Of a stretch of DNA of 5,340 nucleotides, positions 1 through 5,340 are shown in pieces. The DNA comes from Desulfovibrionales bacterium GWA2_65_9 (GTDB lineage Bacteria; Desulfobacterota; Desulfovibrionia; Desulfovibrionales; Desulfovibrionaceae): assembly GCA_001799475.1 (NCBI GenBank), contig MGTN01000127.1, positions 2,247-7,586 on the forward strand. Reading direction: 5' to 3'. The notes under the pieces are model-generated. The model was not told the DNA's origin. It saw nothing but the letters and a program-made list of their open reading frames with translations, and ran no database searches. The translations under genes and the position numbers were made by a program. Numbering within the stretch: position 1 is the first letter of the stretch; each line of letters opens with the position of its first letter.

Positions 1-1
1 C

Positions 2-328
2 TTTGGTGTGGCTGATGTCGAAGCGCGTAGGGCGCAGGTGCAGGCGCTCACCGAGCGCGCCAACCTGGCCGCAGCCGTGGCCCTGACCAGGGCCGAGGGC
101 CGGGTGCAGGTGCTGGCCGCGCGGCTGGCCGGGCTCGACCCCGAGGGGCCGCTGGTGCGCGGGTACAGCCTGGTGCGCATCGAGCGCACGGGCCGGTTCC
201 TGCGCTCCACAGCAGACGTTGCGCCCGGCGATTGCCTGGGCGTGCGCACGGCGGACGGCGAGGTCGCGGCCGTGGTGGCGGGTGAGGTCGCGGACGGGGT
301 TGCGGGCCAGGGTGGGCGCAAGCCATGA
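2..328 (+). CDS. xseA: Exodeoxyribonuclease VII large subunit, C-terminal part (5' end outside window)
   Basis: This is the last roughly 108 codons of the large subunit of exonuclease VII. That enzyme degrades single-stranded DNA to short oligonucleotides, and the large subunit works with several XseB chains. The frame is open from the window's left edge, so the gene begins upstream. The GTG at position 8 is internal, not a start. The visible part shows the family's C-terminal pattern: an Arg/Ala-rich helical stretch ending in repeated R..VL.ARLAGLDPEGPL, then the conserved RGYSLVR, a G-R-x-L-R-S segment, DVAPGD and a final strand with R-T-A-D-G-E-V-A-A-V-V. The stop TGA (326-328) overlaps the ATG of the following peptidase remnant (ATGA at 325-328), which suggests translational coupling in the ancestral operon. 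The xseB gene two positions downstream supports the call. The nuclease core and OB-fold domain cannot be assessed because they lie outside the window. Confidence 0.88.
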   Translation, partial: FGVADVEARRAQVQALTERANLAAAVALTRAEGRVQVLAARLAGLDPEGPLVRGYSLVRIERTGRFLRSTADVAPGDCLGVRTADGEVAAVVAGEVADGVAGQGGRKP

Positions 329-622
329 CGCGCCGGGACAGCATGCGCCGGGACGTGCCGGGCGAGGTCTTGAGCATGTACGGCGTCGGGCGGATACCGG
401 GCGGCCAGCCCCGCGCCCCGCACCGGGGACTGGACATGGCGACCGAAACGGGCCAGCCTGTGCTGGCTGCGGCAGGCGGGCGGGCATGTGTCGCGCGGGC
501 AACTGGTCGGCCTTGCGGGCAATACGGGCCGCAGCACGCGTGCGCACCTGCATTTCGGCGTCTGGGCCCTTGGTCGGCCTGTGGACCCCGAGCCGCTCTT
601 TCTGTATGATCCCCTCCCATAA
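325..622 (+). pseudogene. Broken M23/LytM-type peptidase gene with internal deletion and frameshift
   Basis: Two pieces of an M23 zinc metallopeptidase (a family that cuts peptidoglycan cross-links outside the cytoplasm) lie in different frames. Piece one, read from ATG 325, has S-x-Y-G-V-G-R, then HRGLD (421-435), which supplies the HxxxD zinc ligands, then TGQPVLAAA ending near 474. Piece two, in the +1 frame from about 482 to TAA 620-622, reads GHVSRGQLVGLAGNTGRST, then HLHF (545-556, the HxH motif), then GRPVDPEPLF, which is the normal domain end. Family members usually have about 35-40 residues between these blocks, including the YG..V.I.H and T.Y.HL strands. Those are absent here, so one deletion near 475-486 fits both the loss and the frame change. 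Only about 32 residues precede the HxxxD motif, with no signal peptide, so the N-terminus also looks lost. Translation from 325 would run out of frame to TGA 607-609. A functional enzyme is very unlikely; an assembly error at this GC-rich spot is the main alternative. Confidence 0.8.
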
Positions 623-650
623 GGCTGCGAGATCAGCCACAGGAGCGTTG

Positions 651-914
651 ATGGCCAAGGATAAGCCCACCACCAAGGACAGTTTCGAGAAGCGCCTGGA
701 GCGCTTGCGCGGCATCGTGGACGCCCTGGAGCGCGGCGACCAGCCCCTGGAACAGGGACTGGCCCTGTACAAGGAGGGCCTCGTGCTGGCCGGGGACTGC
801 GGCCGCCAGCTGGAGAGCGCCAAGAACGAGGTCAAGCTCGTGCAGGAGGGCCTGCAGAGGGAATTTGCCGCCCTGGACGGCCTGGCCGACATCCCCGGAG
901 GCGACGGCCAATGA
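651..914 (+). CDS. xseB: Exodeoxyribonuclease VII small subunit
   Basis: This 87-residue protein has the usual length for XseB, the small helical subunit that binds the XseA large subunit to form exonuclease VII. The family signature is clear: SFEKRLERLRGIVDALERGD at residues 11-30, then PLEQGLALYKEG (32-43), then a Cys at 50 and L-E-S-A-K-N-E-V (54-61), all in two predicted amphipathic helices. The ATG at 651 is chosen because AGGAG (641-645) sits 5 nt before it and because the family alignment begins soon after. The same frame stays open far upstream (to about 219), but that extension overlaps XseA and the peptidase remnant in another frame and is not part of the protein. The stop codon overlaps the next gene's ATG (ATGA at 911-914), so translation of xseB and the prenyl synthase is probably coupled. 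The product is cytoplasmic. Confidence 0.93.
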   Translation: MAKDKPTTKDSFEKRLERLRGIVDALERGDQPLEQGLALYKEGLVLAGDCGRQLESAKNEVKLVQEGLQREFAALDGLADIPGGDGQ

Positions 915-1837
915 GCGCCGCATCTGCGCCTGTGGACGTCAAGGCGGCCTTGGCCAAACGCGCGGCCGAGATCGAGGCCTATCTCGCCGACTGCCTGCAG
1001 GACCGGGATATCCCGCAGCGCCTGCTTGAGAGCATGGAATACAGCCTGCACGCCGGGGGCAAGCGCCTGCGGCCTGTGCTGGTGCTCTCCTTTGTGCGGC
1101 TCCTGGCTGGGACGGGCACGGGCCTGGGCAAGCGGGTTTTGCCCTTTGCCAGCGCGCTGGAGCTCATCCACACCTATTCGCTTATCCACGATGACCTGCC
1201 AGCCATGGACAACGACGACCTGCGTCGGGGCAAGCCCTCCAACCATAAGAAATTCGACGAGGCCACGGCCATTTTGGCGGGCGACGGCCTGCTCACCGAG
1301 GCCTTCAGCCTGATGCTCTCCTGCATGGACGAGGGAGCTGTCCCGGCGGAGCGCGTGGCCCGCGCGGCCCAGGCCGTGGCCATGGCCGCTGGCGCGGGCG
1401 GCATGGTCGGCGGCCAGGCCCTGGACATGGAGTTCACGGCCAAGCCGGGCGTCAGCTTTGAGGAGCTGCGCGGCATGCACGCCATGAAGACCGGCGCGCT
1501 CATCACTGTGGCCTGCGTGTCCGGGGCCGTGCTGTCCGGGGCCAAGCTCACCGATGTGCACCGCGCGCGCGAGTACGGTTGCGCCGTGGGCCAAGCCTTC
1601 CAGATCGCCGACGACATTCTGGACGTGGTGGGCGATACGGCCACCCTGGGCAAGCCCGCAGGCAGCGACGAGCGCCAGGGCAAGACCACCTATCCGTCTT
1701 TGCTGGGCCTGCCCGAGAGCCGCCGCCTGGCCGCTGAGCGTGCCGCCCTGGCCGTGGAGAGCCTGGAACCCTACACCGGCGAAGAGGCGGACTTCCTGCG
1801 CGCCCTGGCCCGGTACATCGTGGAGCGGGTGAATTGA
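911..1837 (+). CDS. ispA: Polyprenyl (farnesyl/geranylgeranyl-type) diphosphate synthase
   Basis: This 308-residue trans-prenyltransferase condenses isopentenyl diphosphate with allylic diphosphates in the cytoplasm to supply farnesyl-type chains for quinones, undecaprenyl lipid and related products. Motifs in order are GGKRLRP (49-55, diphosphate binding), the first Asp-rich motif DDLPAMDNDDLRRG (94-107), GGQALD (167-172), KTGAL (193-197), the second Asp-rich motif FQIADDILD (230-238) and GKPAGSDERQGKTTYP (247-262). The two-residue insertion in the first DDxxxxD and the Tyr five positions before it (TYSLIHDD) match bacterial short-chain farnesyl diphosphate synthases such as E. coli IspA, so a C15 product is the best inference. 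C20 cannot be excluded. Length is close to the family norm. GGAGG (897-901) stands 9 nt before the ATG, and the start overlaps the xseB stop. The dxs gene downstream provides the pathway context. Confidence 0.92.
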   Translation: MSAASAPVDVKAALAKRAAEIEAYLADCLQDRDIPQRLLESMEYSLHAGGKRLRPVLVLSFVRLLAGTGTGLGKRVLPFASALELIHTYSLIHDDLPAMDNDDLRRGKPSNHKKFDEATAILAGDGLLTEAFSLMLSCMDEGAVPAERVARAAQAVAMAAGAGGMVGGQALDMEFTAKPGVSFEELRGMHAMKTGALITVACVSGAVLSGAKLTDVHRAREYGCAVGQAFQIADDILDVVGDTATLGKPAGSDERQGKTTYPSLLGLPESRRLAAERAALAVESLEPYTGEEADFLRALARYIVERVN

Positions 1838-1868
1838 CTGCCCTGGTGACCCCGCGCCCATTGCGCCG

Positions 1869-1873
1869 AAGGA
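1869..1873 (+). promoter_or_regulatory. Ribosome binding site fixing the GTG start of dxs
   Basis: AAGGA lies 9 nt before the GTG at 1883, inside the 45-nt gap after ispA. It supports GTG 1883 over the internal ATG at 1946, which would cut off the conserved N-terminal P-A-D-V-x-R-M-S-L-D-E-L segment of Dxs. Confidence 0.75.
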
Positions 1874-1882
1874 ATACTGTAC

Positions 1883-3790
1883 GTGACTGACATTCTTCCC
1901 ACTTCAATCCTTGCGCGGGTGGCCCGCCCGGCTGACGTGGCCCGCATGAGCCTGGACGAGCTGGCGCTTCTGGCCGTGGACCTGCGCCGGGTGATCATCG
2001 ACCAGTGCTCCGAGGGCGGCGGGCACCTGGCTCCGTCCCTGGGCGTGGTGGAGCTGACCCTGGCGCTCTACAAGGCCTTTGACTTCGAGCGCGACAAGCT
2101 CATCTGGGACGTGGGCCACCAGGCCTATGCCCACAAGCTGCTCACGGGCCGGCTGGCGCGTTTCCACACCCTGCGCCGCCTGGACGGCGTCAGCGGGTTT
2201 CCGCGCATGAGCGAGAGCCCCTACGACCACTTTGGCGTGGGCCACTCCAGCACGTCCATTTCCGCAGCGCTGGGCATGGCCATGGGCCGCGACCTGGCCG
2301 GGCTTGACCACCGCGTGGTCGCGGTCATCGGCGACGGCTCCATGACCGCCGGGCTGGCGTACGAGGGCCTGAACCAGGCGGGCGACATGGGCCGCAAGAT
2401 GGTCGTGGTGCTGAACGACAACGAGATGAGCATCTCCAAGAACGTCGGCGCGCTGTCGAGCTTCCTCTCGCGCAGGCTTTCCCGGCCCGCGCCCCAGCGC
2501 TTCAAGCGCGGGTTCGAGTCCTGGCTGGCCACCATCCCGCGCATCGGCAAGGACTTGGCCATGTATGCGCGGCGCAGCGAAGACTCGCTGAAGACCTTCT
2601 TCACGCCGGGCATGCTCTTTGAGGCCTTCCGCTTCACCTACGTCGGGCCTATCGACGGCCACGACACGGCCAGCCTCATCGATGTGTTCGAGCAGACCAA
2701 GGGCATGGACCGCCCGGTGCTGGTGCATGTGCTGACCAAGAAGGGCCGGGGCTACATGCCGGCCGAGACCAACCCCACGTATTTCCACGGCGTGGGCAGC
2801 TTCGAGCCCGAGACCGGCCTGGCCCCGGCCAAGCCGAGCGGGGGGAACAAGACCTATACCGAGATTCTGGGCGAGACCCTGTGCCGCCTGGCCGAGACCG
2901 ACGACAAGATCGTGGCCATCACTGCGGCCATGCCCGAGGGCACGGGCACGGACTGCTTCCGCCAGGCCCACCCGGAGCGCTTCGTGGACGTGGGCATCTG
3001 CGAACCCCACGCCGTGACCTTTGCCGCCGGCCTGGCCACCCAGGGCTTCAAGCCTGCGGTGTGCATCTATTCGACCTTTTTGCAACGCTCGTATGACCAG
3101 ATCGTACACGACGTGTGCCTGCAGAACCTGAACGTGAATTTCTTCCTGGACCGCGCCGGGCTGGTGGGCGAGGACGGGGCCACGCACCACGGCGTGTTCG
3201 ACATCGCCTATTTGCGCCACGTGCCGAACCTGCTGTTCATGGCGCCCAAGGACGAGGCCGAGCTGGCCCAGATGGTGGCCACGGCCCTGGCCCAGCCCGG
3301 TCCTGCGGCGGTGCGCTACCCGCGCGGCGTCGGGCCAGGCGCGGATGTGCCCCAGGCTCCGGAGACCCTGGACCTGCTGCCGCTGGGCCAGGGCGAGCTG
3401 TTGCGCAACGGCGCGGACGCCGTGATCATCGCCCTGGGCTCGCGCGTGTATCCGGCGCTCGAAGGCGCGCAGGAGCTGGAGGCCGAGCATGGGCTGTCCG
3501 TGGCGGTGTTCAACGCCCGGTTCATCAAGCCCCTGCCCGAGGCGCAGATCATGGAGCTGGCCGGGCGCTTCAAGCACATCCTCACGGCCGAGGAGGGCTG
3601 CCTGGCGGGCGGTTTCGGCTCGGCGGTGCTGGAGTTTCTGGCCGACCGGAATCTTCTTGCGGGGCGCACGTTGCGCCGCGTGGGCATCCCGGACGCCTTT
3701 GTGGAGCACGGCACCTCCAAGGAGCTGCGGGCCAAGGTCGGCATCGACAAGAACGGCATCAAGGCTGCGGTGTTAGCGGCCTGCGTGTAA
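1883..3790 (+). CDS. dxs: 1-deoxy-D-xylulose-5-phosphate synthase
   Basis: This 635-residue thiamine-diphosphate enzyme joins pyruvate and glyceraldehyde 3-phosphate with loss of CO2 to give DXP, the first step of the MEP isoprenoid route and a precursor for thiamine and pyridoxal. It is complete (E. coli Dxs is about 620 residues). Domain I has GGGHLAPSLGVVEL (H48), WDVGHQAYAHK (H79), GVGHSSTSISAALGMA, and the cofactor motif GDGSMTAG (D151) through LNDNEMSIS (N180), then GPIDGHD (255-261). Domain II, from about residue 325, has the catalytic Glu (E374) before AVTFAAGLA, YSTFLQRSYDQ (Y404), DRAGLVGEDG (R424), THHG (H435) and VRYPRG (R478). Domain III, from about residue 505, has FNARFIKPLP and EEGCLAGGFGS. 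The residue after E374 is Pro, where I remember Gln. The start is GTG with a good ribosome binding site. The gap to ispA is 45 nt, so it probably belongs to the same operon. The stop is directly followed by the membrane-protein gene. Confidence 0.96.
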   Translation: MTDILPTSILARVARPADVARMSLDELALLAVDLRRVIIDQCSEGGGHLAPSLGVVELTLALYKAFDFERDKLIWDVGHQAYAHKLLTGRLARFHTLRRLDGVSGFPRMSESPYDHFGVGHSSTSISAALGMAMGRDLAGLDHRVVAVIGDGSMTAGLAYEGLNQAGDMGRKMVVVLNDNEMSISKNVGALSSFLSRRLSRPAPQRFKRGFESWLATIPRIGKDLAMYARRSEDSLKTFFTPGMLFEAFRFTYVGPIDGHDTASLIDVFEQTKGMDRPVLVHVLTKKGRGYMPAETNPTYFHGVGSFEPETGLAPAKPSGGNKTYTEILGETLCRLAETDDKIVAITAAMPEGTGTDCFRQAHPERFVDVGICEPHAVTFAAGLATQGFKPAVCIYSTFLQRSYDQIVHDVCLQNLNVNFFLDRAGLVGEDGATHHGVFDIAYLRHVPNLLFMAPKDEAELAQMVATALAQPGPAAVRYPRGVGPGADVPQAPETLDLLPLGQGELLRNGADAVIIALGSRVYPALEGAQELEAEHGLSVAVFNARFIKPLPEAQIMELAGRFKHILTAEEGCLAGGFGSAVLEFLADRNLLAGRTLRRVGIPDAFVEHGTSKELRAKVGIDKNGIKAAVLAACV

Positions 3791-3796
3791 AGGTGG
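3789..3796 (+). promoter_or_regulatory. Ribosome binding site overlapping the dxs stop codon
   Basis: AAAGGTGG starts within the dxs TAA (3788-3790) and ends 4 nt before the ATG at 3801. It is purine-rich and reasonably complementary to the 16S rRNA tail. It supports translation of the + strand membrane protein rather than the antisense frame over the same stretch. Confidence 0.55.
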
Positions 3797-3800
3797 TTCT

Positions 3801-4454
3801 ATGCAAGGCTGCTGGTTCCTTTACGGATTAGTTGTGTTGCTTGTCCTGATCTATCTTTGCAATCAACACATAAAGCATAGGTTCACTCCACGCCTTGACG
3901 AGGCCCACATCAAGGCGGTCATTGAAGCTTTCCGTAGGCGGCCTGGCGTCGTGAACCATGGAATTGATGCCCCTAAAATTATGAGAGATACGCCGGTTTC
4001 TATTTTGGTCGCCAACGATGGAGGTGACTGGCGAGGAAAGGCAAAAGAACTCAGTAAGCAAATGGACCCAACTGGAAATCTCCGCATCTCTGTTGACATT
4101 TTCCGTCTTGATCCTGAAAGAGTTACCATTGATTGGCATGACGGACTTCCACAGACTCGATGCTTCATTCTCGCTTGGTCCATGGCGCTTGTTGCTGTTT
4201 TTGGCTTTATAATAGTGAAACTTTCTTTTCCATTTGAACAAGCTGGCCTTATTCTTGGTTTCCTTGGCGCAATAGGTCTCTTTATTGCTGAAGGTAATTA
4301 TGGACGTCCCGTGGTGTATATCATCAATGTAGACCCTACCATAACAGAGAGAGTTCAGACGATGCTCCTTCGAATGACCAGCATTCTTTACATCGCGGGG
4401 GGCTTTTTGTTGCAATTCTATGCAATGGTATCCGCAAAGCAAATTACGTCATAG
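3801..4454 (+). CDS. Hypothetical membrane protein in AT-rich segment, unknown function
   Basis: I do not recognise this 217-residue protein. It shows an N-terminal hydrophobic segment (residues about 5-20), a hydrophilic domain (about 21-119) with a basic stretch (RRRPGV, 45-50) and mixed charged segments, then three more hydrophobic segments at about 121-141, 147-163 and 193-211. A polar loop at about 164-192 (EGNYGRP, NVDPTITERVQ) separates the last two. The first segment could be an uncleaved anchor; I see no lipobox or clear cleavage site. No catalytic motif or repeat is evident. The + strand is preferred because the hydrophobic segments form clean membrane spans and a ribosome binding site is in place. 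A 204-residue antisense frame (3828-4442) has no such pattern. GC content is far lower than in both neighbours (26/60 in row 3841, 20/60 in row 4201), with many A/T-ending codons, so transfer from another genome is likely. It starts 10 nt after dxs and could be co-transcribed with it, but no isoprenoid role is suggested. Confidence 0.72.
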   Translation: MQGCWFLYGLVVLLVLIYLCNQHIKHRFTPRLDEAHIKAVIEAFRRRPGVVNHGIDAPKIMRDTPVSILVANDGGDWRGKAKELSKQMDPTGNLRISVDIFRLDPERVTIDWHDGLPQTRCFILAWSMALVAVFGFIIVKLSFPFEQAGLILGFLGAIGLFIAEGNYGRPVVYIINVDPTITERVQTMLLRMTSILYIAGGFLLQFYAMVSAKQITS

Positions 4455-4458
4455 CCCC

Positions 4459-4473
4459 ATATAAATTTTATAT
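4459..4473. repeat. AT-only inverted repeat between convergent genes
   Basis: ATATAAA (4459-4465), one T, then TTTATAT (4467-4473) form a perfect 7-bp inverted repeat. It lies in the 33-nt gap between the stop of the membrane-protein gene and the stop of the convergent PP-loop gene. Its position suits a bidirectional terminator. However, the stem has no G-C pair, the loop is a single base and no separate T-tract follows, so a stable RNA hairpin is doubtful and a terminator call would be weak. Confidence 0.4.
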
Positions 4474-4487
4474 AGTCGCGTCAGTCC

Positions 4488-5297
4488 CTAAAAATACCCC
4501 AGCCCCTTCAATATCTCCAACTGCCGCTCCTTGTCCGGGTCGCGGCCCGCGCGCTCGCCTGCGTCGGCTCCGGCCGGGCGGGTGCAGGGCACGCAGCCGA
4601 GCGAGCGATAGCCTTCGTGGTACAGCTCGCAAAAGGGCAGATTTTCGCCCGTAATGAACGACCAGATGTCCATCTCGGTCCAGTCCAGGATCGGATTTAC
4701 CTGCCAATGCTCGGGACACGTTGCCCCGCCATCCGTGATCGCCGCGCGCAGCTCGGCATATTGCCTGCTTGTGCGCGAGGGGTGTTCGTCGCGCCGGATG
4801 CCGGTGATGAGCGCGCCGGTGTCCGTGTCGCGCAGGGCCGCGTAGAGCGGGGCGATCTTCAGGTCGCGGCAGCAGGCAACCTTGTCCTGGGCCACGGGGT
4901 AAGCGGCGAGGTCGAGCCCGGGCCGGGCGATGGTCAGGTCCACGCCCCAGTCCGCGCAGAGCCGGTCGCGAAATTCCATGACCTGCGGGAACTTGCAGCC
5001 CGTGTCGATGCTGATGGCTTTGAGCGCGCTGATGGCTTTTGGGGCGCTGCGGGCCAGCAAGGGCGCTATGCCAGCGCGGGAGAGCGCCTCGCGATAAAGG
5101 AACAGCGCCACGCCGGAGTCCTTGCCCCCGGTGTAGGCCACGGCCACGCGCGCCGGGTCAAAGGCCGCCAGCAGGGCGTGAAGCACGGCGCGGCTGCGGG
5201 CCAGCTTGTCCGTGAGCGGCGCTGACAACGGCACGGGTGCCAGCTGGTTCAAGGATTCGAGGCGTTGGGCGTCGAGCTTTGGGACGGCGGGGGTCAC
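4488..5297 (-). CDS. PAPS reductase-family PP-loop protein with CC/CxxC iron-sulfur-type cysteines
   Basis: This 269-residue adenine-nucleotide alpha-hydrolase (PP-loop) protein is related to CysD and CysH. Motifs in order are the PP-loop YTGGKDS (55-61), IDTGCKFPQVMEFRD (97-111), a Cys pair in ACCRDLKIAPL (C142, C143), GIRRDEHPSRT (166-176), NPILDWTEMDIW (201-212) and GYRSLGCVPCT (C235, C238). The CC and CxxC pairs match the 4Fe-4S ligands of APS reductases. The loop, however, is the GGKDS form of ATP-using enzymes such as CysD, and the ECGxH tail carrying the reductases' catalytic Cys is missing: after GERAGRD the chain ends in LGYF. Classical sulfonucleotide reduction is therefore unlikely. 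Adenylylation or sulfur transfer is possible but unproven. The GTG start has AAGGAG 8 nt upstream. The gene is convergent with the membrane-protein gene, and its own operon partners would lie beyond the right edge. A 6-residue duplication (KAIS-AL-KAIS, 87-96) precedes the IDTG strand. Confidence 0.85.
   Translation of the reverse strand: MTPAVPKLDAQRLESLNQLAPVPLSAPLTDKLARSRAVLHALLAAFDPARVAVAYTGGKDSGVALFLYREALSRAGIAPLLARSAPKAISALKAISIDTGCKFPQVMEFRDRLCADWGVDLTIARPGLDLAAYPVAQDKVACCRDLKIAPLYAALRDTDTGALITGIRRDEHPSRTSRQYAELRAAITDGGATCPEHWQVNPILDWTEMDIWSFITGENLPFCELYHEGYRSLGCVPCTRPAGADAGERAGRDPDKERQLEILKGLGYF
5010..5039. repeat. Short in-gene direct repeat, 18-nt period
   Basis: GCTGATGGCTTT occurs at 5010-5021 and again at 5028-5039, an 18-nt (6-codon) step inside the PP-loop gene. 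On the coding strand it gives KAIS, AL, KAIS just before the conserved IDTG strand. It keeps the frame and looks like a small tandem duplication. Confidence 0.8.
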
Positions 5298-5305
5298 GGT
5301 AAAGG

Positions 5306-5311
5306 CTCCTT
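5306..5311 (-). promoter_or_regulatory. Ribosome binding site for the PP-loop protein gene
   Basis: On the - strand AAGGAG sits 8 nt before the GTG start codon (5297-5295). It is a near-consensus site and fixes the start at GTG rather than any later codon. Confidence 0.7.
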
Positions 5312-5340
5312 TGCGCGGACAGTTGCGCGGACAGTTGCGG
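5311..5340. repeat. 12-bp tandem repeat upstream of the PP-loop gene
   Basis: TTGCGCGGACAG is present at 5311-5322 and 5323-5334, followed by a partial third copy TTGCGG (5335-5340, one mismatch) at the window edge. The array touches the ribosome binding site of the - strand gene and so lies in its leader or promoter region. Its full length is not visible. Confidence 0.75.

Noticed and set aside
48..620. 190-codon - strand frame over xseA and the peptidase remnant
   Set aside because: It has a low-complexity Arg/Pro-rich translation typical of antisense frames in high-GC DNA, and both + strand readings have recognisable motifs.
325..622. Programmed ribosomal frameshift joining the two peptidase pieces
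   Set aside because: A frameshift could restore the frame but not the roughly 35-40 missing central residues or the missing N-terminus, so decay explains more.
219..650. Upstream in-frame extension of xseB
   Set aside because: It overlaps XseA and the peptidase pieces in other frames and is Arg/Ala-rich without family similarity. The ATG at 651 has a good ribosome binding site and gives the normal XseB length.
1835..1882. Possible promoter in the ispA-dxs gap (TTGACT near 1835)
   Set aside because: No -10-like hexamer lies at 16-18 nt spacing. The TTGACT includes the ispA stop codon and is probably chance.
1904..3709. 601-codon open frame on the - strand opposite dxs
   Set aside because: It is the mirror of the strongly GC-biased dxs codons. 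The predicted protein is rich in His, Gln, Arg and Ala with no domain pattern, while the + strand encodes an unmistakable Dxs.
3828..4442. 204-codon - strand frame opposite the membrane-protein gene
   Set aside because: This is notable because the region is AT-rich, where long chance frames are rarer. However, its translation has no membrane, domain or motif pattern, and it starts without a clear ribosome binding site, whereas the + strand shows clean hydrophobic segments and a site at 3789-3796.
4617..5225. 202-codon + strand frame opposite the PP-loop gene
   Set aside because: It is a shadow of the - strand gene, which carries the full set of PP-loop family motifs.

Overview
The window is high-GC bacterial DNA. 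It carries a co-directional housekeeping run on the + strand (3' end of xseA, a broken M23 peptidase gene, xseB, an ispA-type prenyl synthase gene, dxs), then a compositionally different AT-rich membrane-protein gene, and finally a convergent gene of the PAPS reductase/ATP-PP-loop family on the - strand. Gene order, base composition and protein character suggest a sulfate-reducing Desulfovibrio-like bacterium (Desulfobacterota). This is an inference from memory of such operons, not from a search.

Positions 1-1837: XseA (exonuclease VII large subunit) ends at 328. Its stop codon overlaps the ATG of a LytM/M23 peptidase remnant, whose two halves lie in different reading frames with the middle of the domain missing. 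XseB (exonuclease VII small subunit) follows with its own ribosome binding site. Its stop overlaps the start of the farnesyl-diphosphate-synthase-type gene in an ATGA junction.

Positions 1838-3790: after a 45-nt gap, dxs starts at GTG and encodes a full-length 1-deoxy-D-xylulose-5-phosphate synthase. Dxs makes the first committed intermediate of the MEP pathway, and the upstream prenyl synthase uses that pathway's C5 products. Both ends of the early isoprenoid route therefore sit in one transcription unit. One residue next to the catalytic Glu of Dxs departs from the pattern I remember (EPH rather than EQH).

Positions 3791-4487: a 217-residue protein of unknown function with about four membrane segments. 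Its GC content is far below that of the flanks (hand counts of 60-base rows: 26/60 and 20/60, against 43/60 in dxs). It looks like a recent insertion placed directly behind dxs, with its ribosome binding site overlapping the dxs stop codon. A short AT-only inverted repeat lies just after it.

Positions 4488-5340: a - strand gene for a PP-loop protein with the CC...CxxC cysteines of 4Fe-4S APS reductases, an ATP-type GGKDS loop and no C-terminal catalytic cysteine. A short tandem repeat lies immediately upstream of it at the window edge. No RNA genes, CRISPR arrays, complete mobile elements or convincing promoters were seen. No stretch over 300 bases lacks a gene.
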